A stretch of 5,207 nt of DNA, from positions 1-5,207 of the forward strand of contig NZ_SMMD01000650.1 in assembly GCF_009711475.1 (NCBI RefSeq), written 5' to 3'. Under the pieces are notes generated by a model. The model did no database searches, was not told where the DNA came from, and saw nothing but the letters and a program-made list of their open reading frames with translations. Of this stretch, positions 1 to 5,207 are shown piece after piece. Made by a program: the position numbers and the translations under genes. The number at the start of each line of letters is the position of its first letter. The first letter of the stretch is position 1. The DNA is from Fulvivirga aurantia. GTDB lineage: Bacteria > Bacteroidota > Bacteroidia > Cytophagales > Cyclobacteriaceae.

Positions 1-1079
1 GCATCAATGGTGTGATCACTACAAACCCTGTGGTACCTATTCTTGAAAACTTCCTTTTTGAGATCAACGAGGGTTCTTTGACTGTTACTGCATCTGATTT
101 GCAGACATCAATGATTACTGAGTTGGAGGTTGAGTCAAAAGAAAGTGGTAGCATCGCAGTGCCCGCCAGAATTTTACTAGAGACATTAAAAAACCTACCG
201 GAGCAACCTGTTACTTTCTCGATAGATGAGGAAACTTACAGTATAGAAATAAGCTCAGACAACGGACGATATAAATTGGCTGGTGAGAATGCTACTGACT
301 TCCCTAAAGTGCCAACCGTTACAGATGACTTTTCAGTGACACTTTCTACAGATGTACTTAGCAGCGCAATTAATAACACCATCTTTGCTACCAGCAACGA
401 TGAATTGAGACCTGCGATGACTGGGGTATACATGAACCTGACTGATACGAACACTACTTTTGTAGCCACAGACGGTCACCGTTTAATAAGATACAGAAGG
501 GTAGATGTTGCCTCTGATAATGGCAACGCAATCATTATCCCTAGAAAGGCACTCAACTTACTTAAAACTACATTACCTTCAGAAAATACTGACGTTTCTG
601 TTGAATTCAACGTATCAAACGCGTTCTTTAAGTTTGGCAATATCAAGATGATTTGTCGATTAATCGATGAGCGTTTCCCTGATTACGAAAATGTTATCCC
701 TGCTGATAACAACAATAAGATGGTAATCGATAGGAGTGAAATATTAAGCTCACTTAAGCGTATCGCCATTTATGCAAACAAAACAACGCACCAGGTAAGG
801 CTTAAAATTACGGGTAGTGAGTTGCAGATTTCTGCAGAAGATCTTGATTTCTCAAACGAGGCAAACGAGCGTCTTTCTTGTGAGCACGATGGTGGAGATA
901 TCGAAATAGGCTTCAACGCGAAGTTCCTGATCGAGATGCTTAATAATCTCGACAGTGACAAAGTACAGCTTTTACTTTCTGAGCCAAATAAAGCAGGACT
1001 TATTACACCAGAGGATAAAGATGATAACGAAGACATCTTGATGCTTGTGATGCCTGTAATGCTTAACAATTACGTTTAA
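1..1079 (+). CDS. dnaN: DNA polymerase III subunit beta (sliding clamp), 5' partial
   Basis: This is the beta clamp, a ring-shaped dimer that encircles DNA and tethers polymerase III and other clamp-binding proteins. The reading frame is open to the left edge (first full codon at position 3, reading I-N-G-V-I-T-T-N-P), so the GTG at 12 is an internal Val and not the start. About 17 N-terminal residues are probably missing compared with a family length near 370. Clamp landmarks by alignment from memory with E. coli: PVVPILENF near the N-terminus, VPAR, ATDGHRL (about 458-478), IIPRKAL, ERFPDYENVIP (about 669-701), IEIGFNAKFL and the C-terminal LVMPVML, matching E. coli VVMPMRL. The position of E. 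coli Arg24, which lies beside DNA, appears to be Asn here (TTNPVVP). An acidic stretch (PEDKDDNED) precedes the last strand. The gene is intact to its TAA and meets a convergent gene 7 bp later. Identification is very secure; only the start is unseen. Confidence 0.97.
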   Translation, partial: INGVITTNPVVPILENFLFEINEGSLTVTASDLQTSMITELEVESKESGSIAVPARILLETLKNLPEQPVTFSIDEETYSIEISSDNGRYKLAGENATDFPKVPTVTDDFSVTLSTDVLSSAINNTIFATSNDELRPAMTGVYMNLTDTNTTFVATDGHRLIRYRRVDVASDNGNAIIIPRKALNLLKTTLPSENTDVSVEFNVSNAFFKFGNIKMICRLIDERFPDYENVIPADNNNKMVIDRSEILSSLKRIAIYANKTTHQVRLKITGSELQISAEDLDFSNEANERLSCEHDGGDIEIGFNAKFLIEMLNNLDSDKVQLLLSEPNKAGLITPEDKDDNEDILMLVMPVMLNNYV

Positions 1080-1086
1080 GGAAAAA

Positions 1087-1524
1087 CTATATAGCAGGTC
1101 TTTGCATCGTATATAGATCGAGGCCTGTTCCCCAAAAATCTTTTTTGTGTTCGATCACATTAAACCCAAATTTTAAGTAAAATGATTGGGCATGTTGTGA
1201 TGTGCGTACTTCCATGGTGGTAATGGAGTGATCATTGAGCATCTGATCAATACAGTAATTGATCAAAGTTTTGCCAAGACCTTGTGCATAGTAAATTGGG
1301 TCTATCATATTCCAGGATAGCCGTCCTACATGGCCCTGGCCATAATAACCCCCGCAACCGGCTATGGTACCCATAGACTTTATGATGAAATATGAACTGG
1401 GATATTCTGATAAGTATAAGCTAAAATCGCCTTCCTCGGCTGGTGCAAAATACTTTGGCGTATTTAACCTGAATATTTCAAGCAAACGCTCTCGGTGTTC
1501 CATTTTGTAAGGGAGAATTACCAT
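1087..1524 (-). CDS. GNAT-family N-acetyltransferase
   Basis: A 145-residue, single-domain cytoplasmic protein of the GNAT fold, predicted to move an acetyl group from acetyl-CoA to an amine; the substrate cannot be told. The acetyl-CoA pyrophosphate-binding motif A is seen as MIDPIYYAQGLGKTLI (residues 73-88); its first position in the (Q/R)xxGxG pattern is Tyr79 rather than Gln/Arg, while both Gly residues are kept. Motif B is visible as HAQSFYLKFGFNVIEH (111-126), the usual 'FYxKxGF' region. The central strand SYFIIKSMGTIAGCGGY (44-60) fits the strand before motif A. No signal peptide or membrane segment is present. The start is uncertain: ATG at 1524 gives MVILPYKMEH, and a second ATG at 1503 (Met8) is possible; neither has a Shine-Dalgarno sequence, which is normal for Bacteroidota. 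The gene is convergent with dnaN and lies 126 bp downstream of the M28 gene on the same strand. Fold assignment is strong; specific function is unknown. Confidence 0.87.
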   Translation of the reverse strand: MVILPYKMEHRERLLEIFRLNTPKYFAPAEEGDFSLYLSEYPSSYFIIKSMGTIAGCGGYYGQGHVGRLSWNMIDPIYYAQGLGKTLINYCIDQMLNDHSITTMEVRTSQHAQSFYLKFGFNVIEHKKDFWGTGLDLYTMQRPAI

Positions 1525-1539
1525 GAGAAGGAACTTATA

Positions 1540-1573
1540 AAATTGTAGTTACTAGTGTTTTATACTACAATTT
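1540..1573. repeat. AT-rich inverted repeat upstream of the GNAT gene
   Basis: Two perfect 10-base arms, AAATTGTAGT (1540-1549) and ACTACAATTT (1564-1573), flank a 14-base spacer that itself contains the palindrome ACTAGT. It lies 15-49 bases before the GNAT start and after the end of the M28 gene, both on the minus strand. Read on the minus strand the hairpin is followed by only four T residues (1542-1539) and then ATAAG, and each arm has just two G/C pairs, so it would be a weak terminator for the M28 transcript. It could instead be an operator or a 5' leader structure for the GNAT gene. The rest of the 126-bp gap (1525-1650) shows no convincing promoter or gene. Confidence 0.5.
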
Positions 1574-1650
1574 CCGAAAACTTTTGTTAAAATAAATTAA
1601 ATCCTGAGTTTAATTATTTATCCGGGAATGCATTTGTGGGTCTGAGGAAG

Positions 1651-2511
1651 TTATTTTAGATCTTCTGTATTGTCAAGCTTATCAATAGCATCCACGATTA
1701 AATCCACTGCTTTTATATAGAATTTTTGATTGATGTTATCGAAGGTATCACTTGGCTTATGGTAGTCGTTGTGGTCTTCCACGCCAAAATACACAAATGG
1801 TATTTCTTTTCTATGGAAAACCCTGTGGTCAGAGGCATAAGTCCAATTGTCGGCACCTTTGTAAGAAGGCGCGTCATGACCAAATTTGAGCTCAATATCT
1901 GATTTAATATTTTCAAGGGGGCTCTTCAGCTGAGGGTAGAAATAGGTGCCACAGGCATATAGCTCACGGTTATCATTGTGAGCAATCATGTCAAGATTTA
2001 CGTTTAACACAATATCATCTACTGACAATGGGAAGTTGTTGAGCAGGTATTCCGCACCTCCTGAACCAACCTCTTCCGCATCTACAGCTGCAATCACCAT
2101 GGTATGTTTCGGCTGATTTTCTAAAAAATGGGAGGCTATTTGAAACAGGGCAACAGTGCCCGAAGCATTGTCATCAGCGCCATTATAAATCTTGCTATCT
2201 TTCTCTCCCAAATGGTCAAAGTGTGCTGTGATTACTATGATGTCCTTTAATTTACCTTCTATAATTCCAGCTATGTTATTGCCTGCCTTGTCCTTGTACT
2301 CAAAAGGTTGTTTATACTCACCATCAAAAGCTGGAGAAATACCAATGTCTTCAAATTGCTGTACAATATAAGCCTGTGCTTTATCATTTGCACCATAGCC
2401 TCTCCCCATCATACTATCTGCAGCTAATACTTCCAGTTGATGAAGTAGTAAGTTGTCTTGGGCGTAAGACTGAGTGGATAAAAACAATAATAGTAAGAAT
2501 GTAAATCGCAT
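1651..2511 (-). CDS. Exported M28-family zinc peptidase (aminopeptidase-like)
   Basis: A 286-residue protein of peptidase family M28, whose members are mostly di-zinc aminopeptidases. A signal peptide covers residues 1-17, with likely cleavage after SYA and Gln18 as the first mature residue; there is no lipobox Cys, so it is probably periplasmic or secreted. Residues 22-60 form the usual helical lead-in (LEVLAADSMMGRGYG). By family pattern the metal ligands are all present: His97 in TAHFDHLG, bridging Asp114 in GADDNASG, Glu147 in DAEEVGSGG with Glu146 as general base, Asp174 in NLDMIAH, and His251 in DYHKPSDT. The complete set argues for an active enzyme and for an aminopeptidase over a degenerate relative; glutaminyl cyclase or carboxypeptidase activity cannot be excluded from sequence. 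No PA insert, C-terminal sorting domain or extra domain is seen. The start is fixed by the signal peptide directly at ATG 2511. It is divergent from the large metalloprotease gene, 135 bp away. Confidence 0.93.
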   Translation of the reverse strand: MRFTFLLLLFLSTQSYAQDNLLLHQLEVLAADSMMGRGYGANDKAQAYIVQQFEDIGISPAFDGEYKQPFEYKDKAGNNIAGIIEGKLKDIIVITAHFDHLGEKDSKIYNGADDNASGTVALFQIASHFLENQPKHTMVIAAVDAEEVGSGGAEYLLNNFPLSVDDIVLNVNLDMIAHNDNRELYACGTYFYPQLKSPLENIKSDIELKFGHDAPSYKGADNWTYASDHRVFHRKEIPFVYFGVEDHNDYHKPSDTFDNINQKFYIKAVDLIVDAIDKLDNTEDLK

Positions 2512-2646
2512 CTAATCAAAGGTTTATTGTAATCAAAACTACTTGAATTATTCCAAACAAGGCCTACTCATATAGCATTTTAGCCATTCGTATAGTTAGC
2601 TGTGGTCATTGGCTCTTTTGTGGGGTATCTTCAAAAGAAAAAGTTT
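2512..2646. promoter_or_regulatory. Divergent intergenic region between two exported peptidase genes
   Basis: These 135 bases must hold the start signals for the leftward M28 gene and the rightward metalloprotease gene. An 8-base direct repeat TAATCAAA occurs at 2513-2520 and 2530-2537, on the M28 side. For the rightward gene the best -7-like string is CTCTTTTG (2613-2620), only 6 of 8 to the TAnnTTTG pattern and without a matching upstream TTG, so no promoter is called for it. No RNA gene, small ORF or strong hairpin was found. That both promoters lie here is inferred from gene orientation. Confidence 0.5.
2534..2541 (-). promoter_or_regulatory. Candidate Bacteroidota -7 element for the M28 gene
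   Basis: On the minus strand the string TAGTTTTG fits the Bacteroidota -7 consensus TAnnTTTG exactly. It ends 22 bases before the M28 ATG. A TTG that could serve as the -33 element lies 16 bases further upstream (in CCTTGTTTGG, about 2558-2560), slightly closer than the usual 17-23 base spacing. AT-rich DNA gives chance matches, so this is a candidate only. Confidence 0.35.
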
Positions 2647-5094
2647 ATGAAGAAAATATACATTTTACTGCTAGCGGGATTGCTTGTGGGGGCTAATGCA
2701 GATGTATTTGCTCAAAAGAAGAAAAAGAAAAAAGGTAAAGAGGCTACTGAAGAGGCTGCCAAGCCTAAATCGAAAGAGAAAGATTACAAAGATGTGATCA
2801 CCGATGAAGCTGAAACTGACGAAGGTATTATTGACTTTCATAAAGTAGATGACAAATACTATTTTGAGATTCCTGAAGACCTGCTAGGTAAAGAAATCCT
2901 TATTGTTTCACGTATTTCTGGACATGTGAAAGGCTTGAATTTTGGAGGTGCAGGTATGAAATCTCGTCCTCAGCAAGTAATCAGGTTTCAGAAGAAGGAT
3001 AAAAATTTATTAGTAAGATCAGTTTCCTACAACGCAGTTGCGGATGAAGAACTTCCTATTTATCAATCTGTGGTAAATAACAATTTTGAGCCTATCATTC
3101 ATAGTTTTAAGATTGAAACTACCAATAAAGATAAAAACTCATACGTCATTGATGTAGAAGACTTTTTTAGTTCTGATGTGCCCATGATTGGCGCTCTAAG
3201 TGATGGACAACGCAAAAATTTTAAAATCTCAAATGTTGATAAGTCACGTTCAGTGATTAATTGGGTTAAATCCTTTCCGGAAAATATTGAAATCAGACAT
3301 GTCTTAACTTACAAAGGATCAGACCTGCCGGACAACCAGCTTACCAATACGCTGTCAATAGAAATGAATCAGTCATTGATCTTATTACCGGAAGATCCGA
3401 TGGTACCAAGGCTCCATGACGATCGTGTAGGATTCTTTTCTATCAACCAAATTGATTACGGTCTTGACGAACAAAAGGCGACTGCAAGAAGATTTATCAC
3501 GCGTTGGAGACTTGAGCCAAGCGATTGGGATGCATTTAATGATGGAGAGGCTGTTGAGCCCGTAAAGCCAATTGTTTACTATATAGACCCAGCTACTCCA
3601 GAGAAATGGAGACCTTATATAAAGCAAGGTGTTGAAGACTGGCAAACAGCCTTTGAGAAAGCGGGACTAAAGAATGCCATTATCGCCAAAGATGCACCAA
3701 CAAAAGAAGAAGACCCTGATTGGAGTCCTGAAGATGTGCGTTACTCAGTTATCAGATATATTTCTACGGATATTCAAAATGCTCAGGGTCCACACGTACA
3801 CGACCCTCGTACTGGTGAGATTTTAGAAAGTGATATTCTATGGTATCACAATGTGATGAACTTACTGAGAAACTGGTATTTTGTACAAACAGCAGCTATC
3901 AACCCGGAAGCTCAAAAGATAAAGTTTAAAGATGAGTTGATGGGCGAGCTTATCAGATTTGTATCTGCTCATGAAGTAGGGCACACGTTAGGTTTTCCTC
4001 ACAATATGGGTTCTAGCGTGGCTTATCCAGTTGATTCTTTAAGATCACCGACCTTTACAGCAACCCATGGTACAGCACCTTCCATTATGGATTACGCCAG
4101 GTTTAACTATATCGCCCAACCTGAAGATGGTGTAACTAACTTATTCCCTCAGCTGGGAGAATATGACGATTGGGCCATCTGGTATGGCTACCGACCGATC
4201 CCTAATGTAGAAACTGCGGAAGATGAAAAAGAAACCTTACACAATTGGGTAATGGCCAAGGGCGATAACCCACTGTATCGTTATGGTAGACAAAGCTGGA
4301 GAACAGCAGACCCTTCTGCACAAACCGAAGATTTAGGCGATGATGCCATGCGAGCTTCGGATTTAGGTATTAAAAACCTGAAACGCATTAATGAAAACCT
4401 GATGAACTGGGCTACTGAAGAAGGTGAGAATTATGACGAGCTGGAAGAGTTGTACGGTCAGGTAGTAGGACAGTATAACCGATATATGGGGCATGTCACC
4501 GCTAATGTAGGTGGTGTGTATGAGTATTTTAAAACTGCAGATCAGGAAGGCATGGTGTATACACATGCACCAAAAGACAAGCAGCAGCGCGCAGTTAGTT
4601 TTCTAAATCAACAACTGTTTGAAACACCGGAATGGTTGGTGAATAAAGAAGTGTTGGGGCGTGTAGAAGGTGATGGTATTGTTGATAGAATCAAGAATTT
4701 ACAAACGAGAACTCTAGGAAAACTATTTGATGAAGCCAGATTGAAGCGTATGTTGGAAAATGAGGCGCTAAATGGAAGCCAGGCTTACAGTGCTAATACG
4801 CTGTTTACAGACTTAAGAAAAGGTATTTACAGTGAGTTGTCTTCTGGTAGAACCATTGATACGTATAGAAGAAATCTACAAAAAGCCATGGTTGAAGAGC
4901 TTGGCAAGTTATACCATCATGAGAACAGTGATATTCAGACTACTGATATACCTTCACTCGCTCGCGGACATCTTAGCTTGATTAAAAATCAGGCTAGAAC
5001 TGGAGCAAACCGACAGTCTAATCAGGTAAGTAAATTTCATTTGAATTACCTGGTAAATAGAATTGATGAGATTTTTGAGGCTAACATGAATTAG
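2647..5094 (+). CDS. Exported zinc-dependent metalloprotease (DUF5118-DUF5117-DUF4953 type)
   Basis: An 815-residue putative endopeptidase. The start is taken at ATG 2647, because MKKIYILLLAGLLVGANADVFA is a clear signal peptide (residues 1-22, cleavage before Gln23); the in-frame GTG at 2602 would put 15 extra residues before it. After cleavage come six Lys in a row (24-29) and a charged linker to about 46. Domains by resemblance to family members: DUF5118-like about 46-93 (KDYKDVITDEA...EILIVSRIS), DUF5117-like about 95-290, then the DUF4953-like catalytic part, with DPRTGEILESDI (386-397) ahead of the active site. The zinc site is HEVGHTLGFPHN: His442, Glu443, His446 and His452, followed by a Met-turn SIMDYA (479-484), so the core is metzincin-like. 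Residues from about 520 on look mostly helical, with no transmembrane segment or type IX sorting domain recognised at the C-terminus (EIFEANMN). Length is normal for the family and the frame is intact. It ends 26 bases before a strong terminator and appears to be a single-gene transcript. Substrate and physiological role are unknown. Confidence 0.93.
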   Translation: MKKIYILLLAGLLVGANADVFAQKKKKKKGKEATEEAAKPKSKEKDYKDVITDEAETDEGIIDFHKVDDKYYFEIPEDLLGKEILIVSRISGHVKGLNFGGAGMKSRPQQVIRFQKKDKNLLVRSVSYNAVADEELPIYQSVVNNNFEPIIHSFKIETTNKDKNSYVIDVEDFFSSDVPMIGALSDGQRKNFKISNVDKSRSVINWVKSFPENIEIRHVLTYKGSDLPDNQLTNTLSIEMNQSLILLPEDPMVPRLHDDRVGFFSINQIDYGLDEQKATARRFITRWRLEPSDWDAFNDGEAVEPVKPIVYYIDPATPEKWRPYIKQGVEDWQTAFEKAGLKNAIIAKDAPTKEEDPDWSPEDVRYSVIRYISTDIQNAQGPHVHDPRTGEILESDILWYHNVMNLLRNWYFVQTAAINPEAQKIKFKDELMGELIRFVSAHEVGHTLGFPHNMGSSVAYPVDSLRSPTFTATHGTAPSIMDYARFNYIAQPEDGVTNLFPQLGEYDDWAIWYGYRPIPNVETAEDEKETLHNWVMAKGDNPLYRYGRQSWRTADPSAQTEDLGDDAMRASDLGIKNLKRINENLMNWATEEGENYDELEELYGQVVGQYNRYMGHVTANVGGVYEYFKTADQEGMVYTHAPKDKQQRAVSFLNQQLFETPEWLVNKEVLGRVEGDGIVDRIKNLQTRTLGKLFDEARLKRMLENEALNGSQAYSANTLFTDLRKGIYSELSSGRTIDTYRRNLQKAMVEELGKLYHHENSDIQTTDIPSLARGHLSLIKNQARTGANRQSNQVSKFHLNYLVNRIDEIFEANMN

Positions 5095-5120
5095 CAGATC
5101 AGCATTAAAATAGATGTAGT

Positions 5121-5149
5121 AAAAGCCTGATATTCATCAGGCTTTTTTT
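5121..5149 (+). terminator. Rho-independent terminator of the metalloprotease gene
   Basis: A perfect stem AAAAGCCTGAT (5121-5131) / ATCAGGCTTTT (5136-5146) with a 4-base ATTC loop runs into seven T residues (5143-5149). The core GCCTGAT/ATCAGGC stem is followed directly by the T-run, the standard layout. It lies 26 bases after the TAG at 5092-5094. The A-run on the left arm gives four T residues on the other strand, so it might also end leftward transcription from beyond the window. Confidence 0.92.
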
Positions 5150-5182
5150 ATGCTTTCAATTTTAGTCAATAACGACAAAAAG

Positions 5183-5207
5183 ATTCCTGCCTGCGCAGGA
5201 ATGACGT
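5183..5207. repeat. Palindromic intergenic repeat, reaching the window edge
   Basis: Arms ATTCCTGC (5183-5190) and GCAGGAAT (5195-5202) form a perfect 8-bp inverted repeat around CTGC, followed by GACGT at the edge. A second register exists, since CCTGCGCAGG (5190-5199) is itself a palindrome. It is visibly more GC-rich than the flanking AT-rich DNA. From memory, the string ATTCCTGCCTGCGCAGGAAT followed by GACG closely resembles a dispersed repeat found between genes in many bacterial genomes; this was not searched. Only one copy is in the window and it may continue to the right. Confidence 0.7.

Noticed and set aside
12..14. GTG at 12 as the start of dnaN.
   Set aside because: The frame is open to the window edge and upstream codons read I-N-G, matching the conserved clamp N-terminus, so this is an internal Val in a truncated gene.
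236..469. A 77-codon minus-strand open frame inside dnaN, and a similar 99-codon one at 770-1069.
   Set aside because: Both lie wholly antisense to a secure gene and their Ser/Leu-rich translations resemble no family; they are shadows of dnaN codon use.
1087..1116. A 7-bp inverted repeat CTATATA/TATATAG at the GNAT stop codon.
   Set aside because: It is all A/T except the ends and has a 16-base spacer; a match of this kind is expected by chance in this DNA.
1713..1916. A 67-codon minus-strand frame overlapping the M28 gene in another frame.
   Set aside because: It overlaps the conserved C-terminal ligand region of M28, and its Thr/Ile-rich translation looks like a frame-shifted read of that gene.
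2613..2620. CTCTTTTG as a -7 promoter element for the metalloprotease gene.
   Set aside because: It lacks the TA of the TAnnTTTG pattern and has no TTG at suitable spacing upstream.
2602..2646. An upstream in-frame GTG start extending the metalloprotease by 15 residues (VIGSFVGYLQKKKF).
   Set aside because: The ATG at 2647 begins a textbook signal peptide, and the extension would place charged residues before it; the upstream codons look like untranslated leader.
3385..3645. Minus-strand open frames inside the metalloprotease gene (3385-3645 and 4363-4566).
   Set aside because: Antisense to a secure coding sequence, with no start signals or recognisable domains.
1..5207. A novel defence, mobile or biosynthetic system.
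   Set aside because: All four coding regions fall in known families, there are no integrase, transposase, phage or repeat-array signals, and the gaps are too short to hide further genes.

Overview
The window looks like ordinary chromosomal DNA from a member of the Bacteroidota, most likely a marine or soil Cytophagales-type bacterium. Four things point there: the sliding-clamp protein is Bacteroidota-like; two exported proteins have signal peptides ending just before a Gln (SYA|Q and VFA|Q), which is common in this phylum; the large metalloprotease has the DUF5118-DUF5117-DUF4953 layout frequent in this phylum; and starts are AT-rich without clear Shine-Dalgarno sequences. The genus cannot be fixed from this sequence.

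Layout from left to right: (1) positions 1-1079, + strand, the 3' 95% or so of dnaN (DNA polymerase III beta clamp), whose start lies before the window. (2) 1087-1524, - strand, a small GNAT-family N-acetyltransferase, convergent with dnaN and only 7 bp from it. (3) 1525-1650, a short gap holding an AT-rich 10-bp inverted repeat. (4) 1651-2511, - strand, an exported M28-family zinc aminopeptidase-like protein with all expected metal ligands. (5) 2512-2646, a 135-bp divergent intergenic region with a candidate Bacteroidota -7 element for the M28 gene. (6) 2647-5094, + strand, an 815-residue exported zinc metalloprotease with an HExxHxxGxxH site and a Met-turn. (7) 5121-5149, a strong rho-independent terminator. 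(8) 5183-5207, a palindromic intergenic repeat running to the window edge.

How the genes relate: dnaN is a replication gene with no evident functional link to the rest. The two exported zinc peptidases are divergently transcribed from a shared region and could both act on peptides in the periplasm or outside the cell: the metzincin-like enzyme as an endopeptidase, the M28 enzyme trimming the products. That pairing is inference from position and family only. The GNAT gene may be read through from the M28 gene or from its own promoter. I see no phage, transposon, CRISPR, defence or other novel system here; the observations below are modest.
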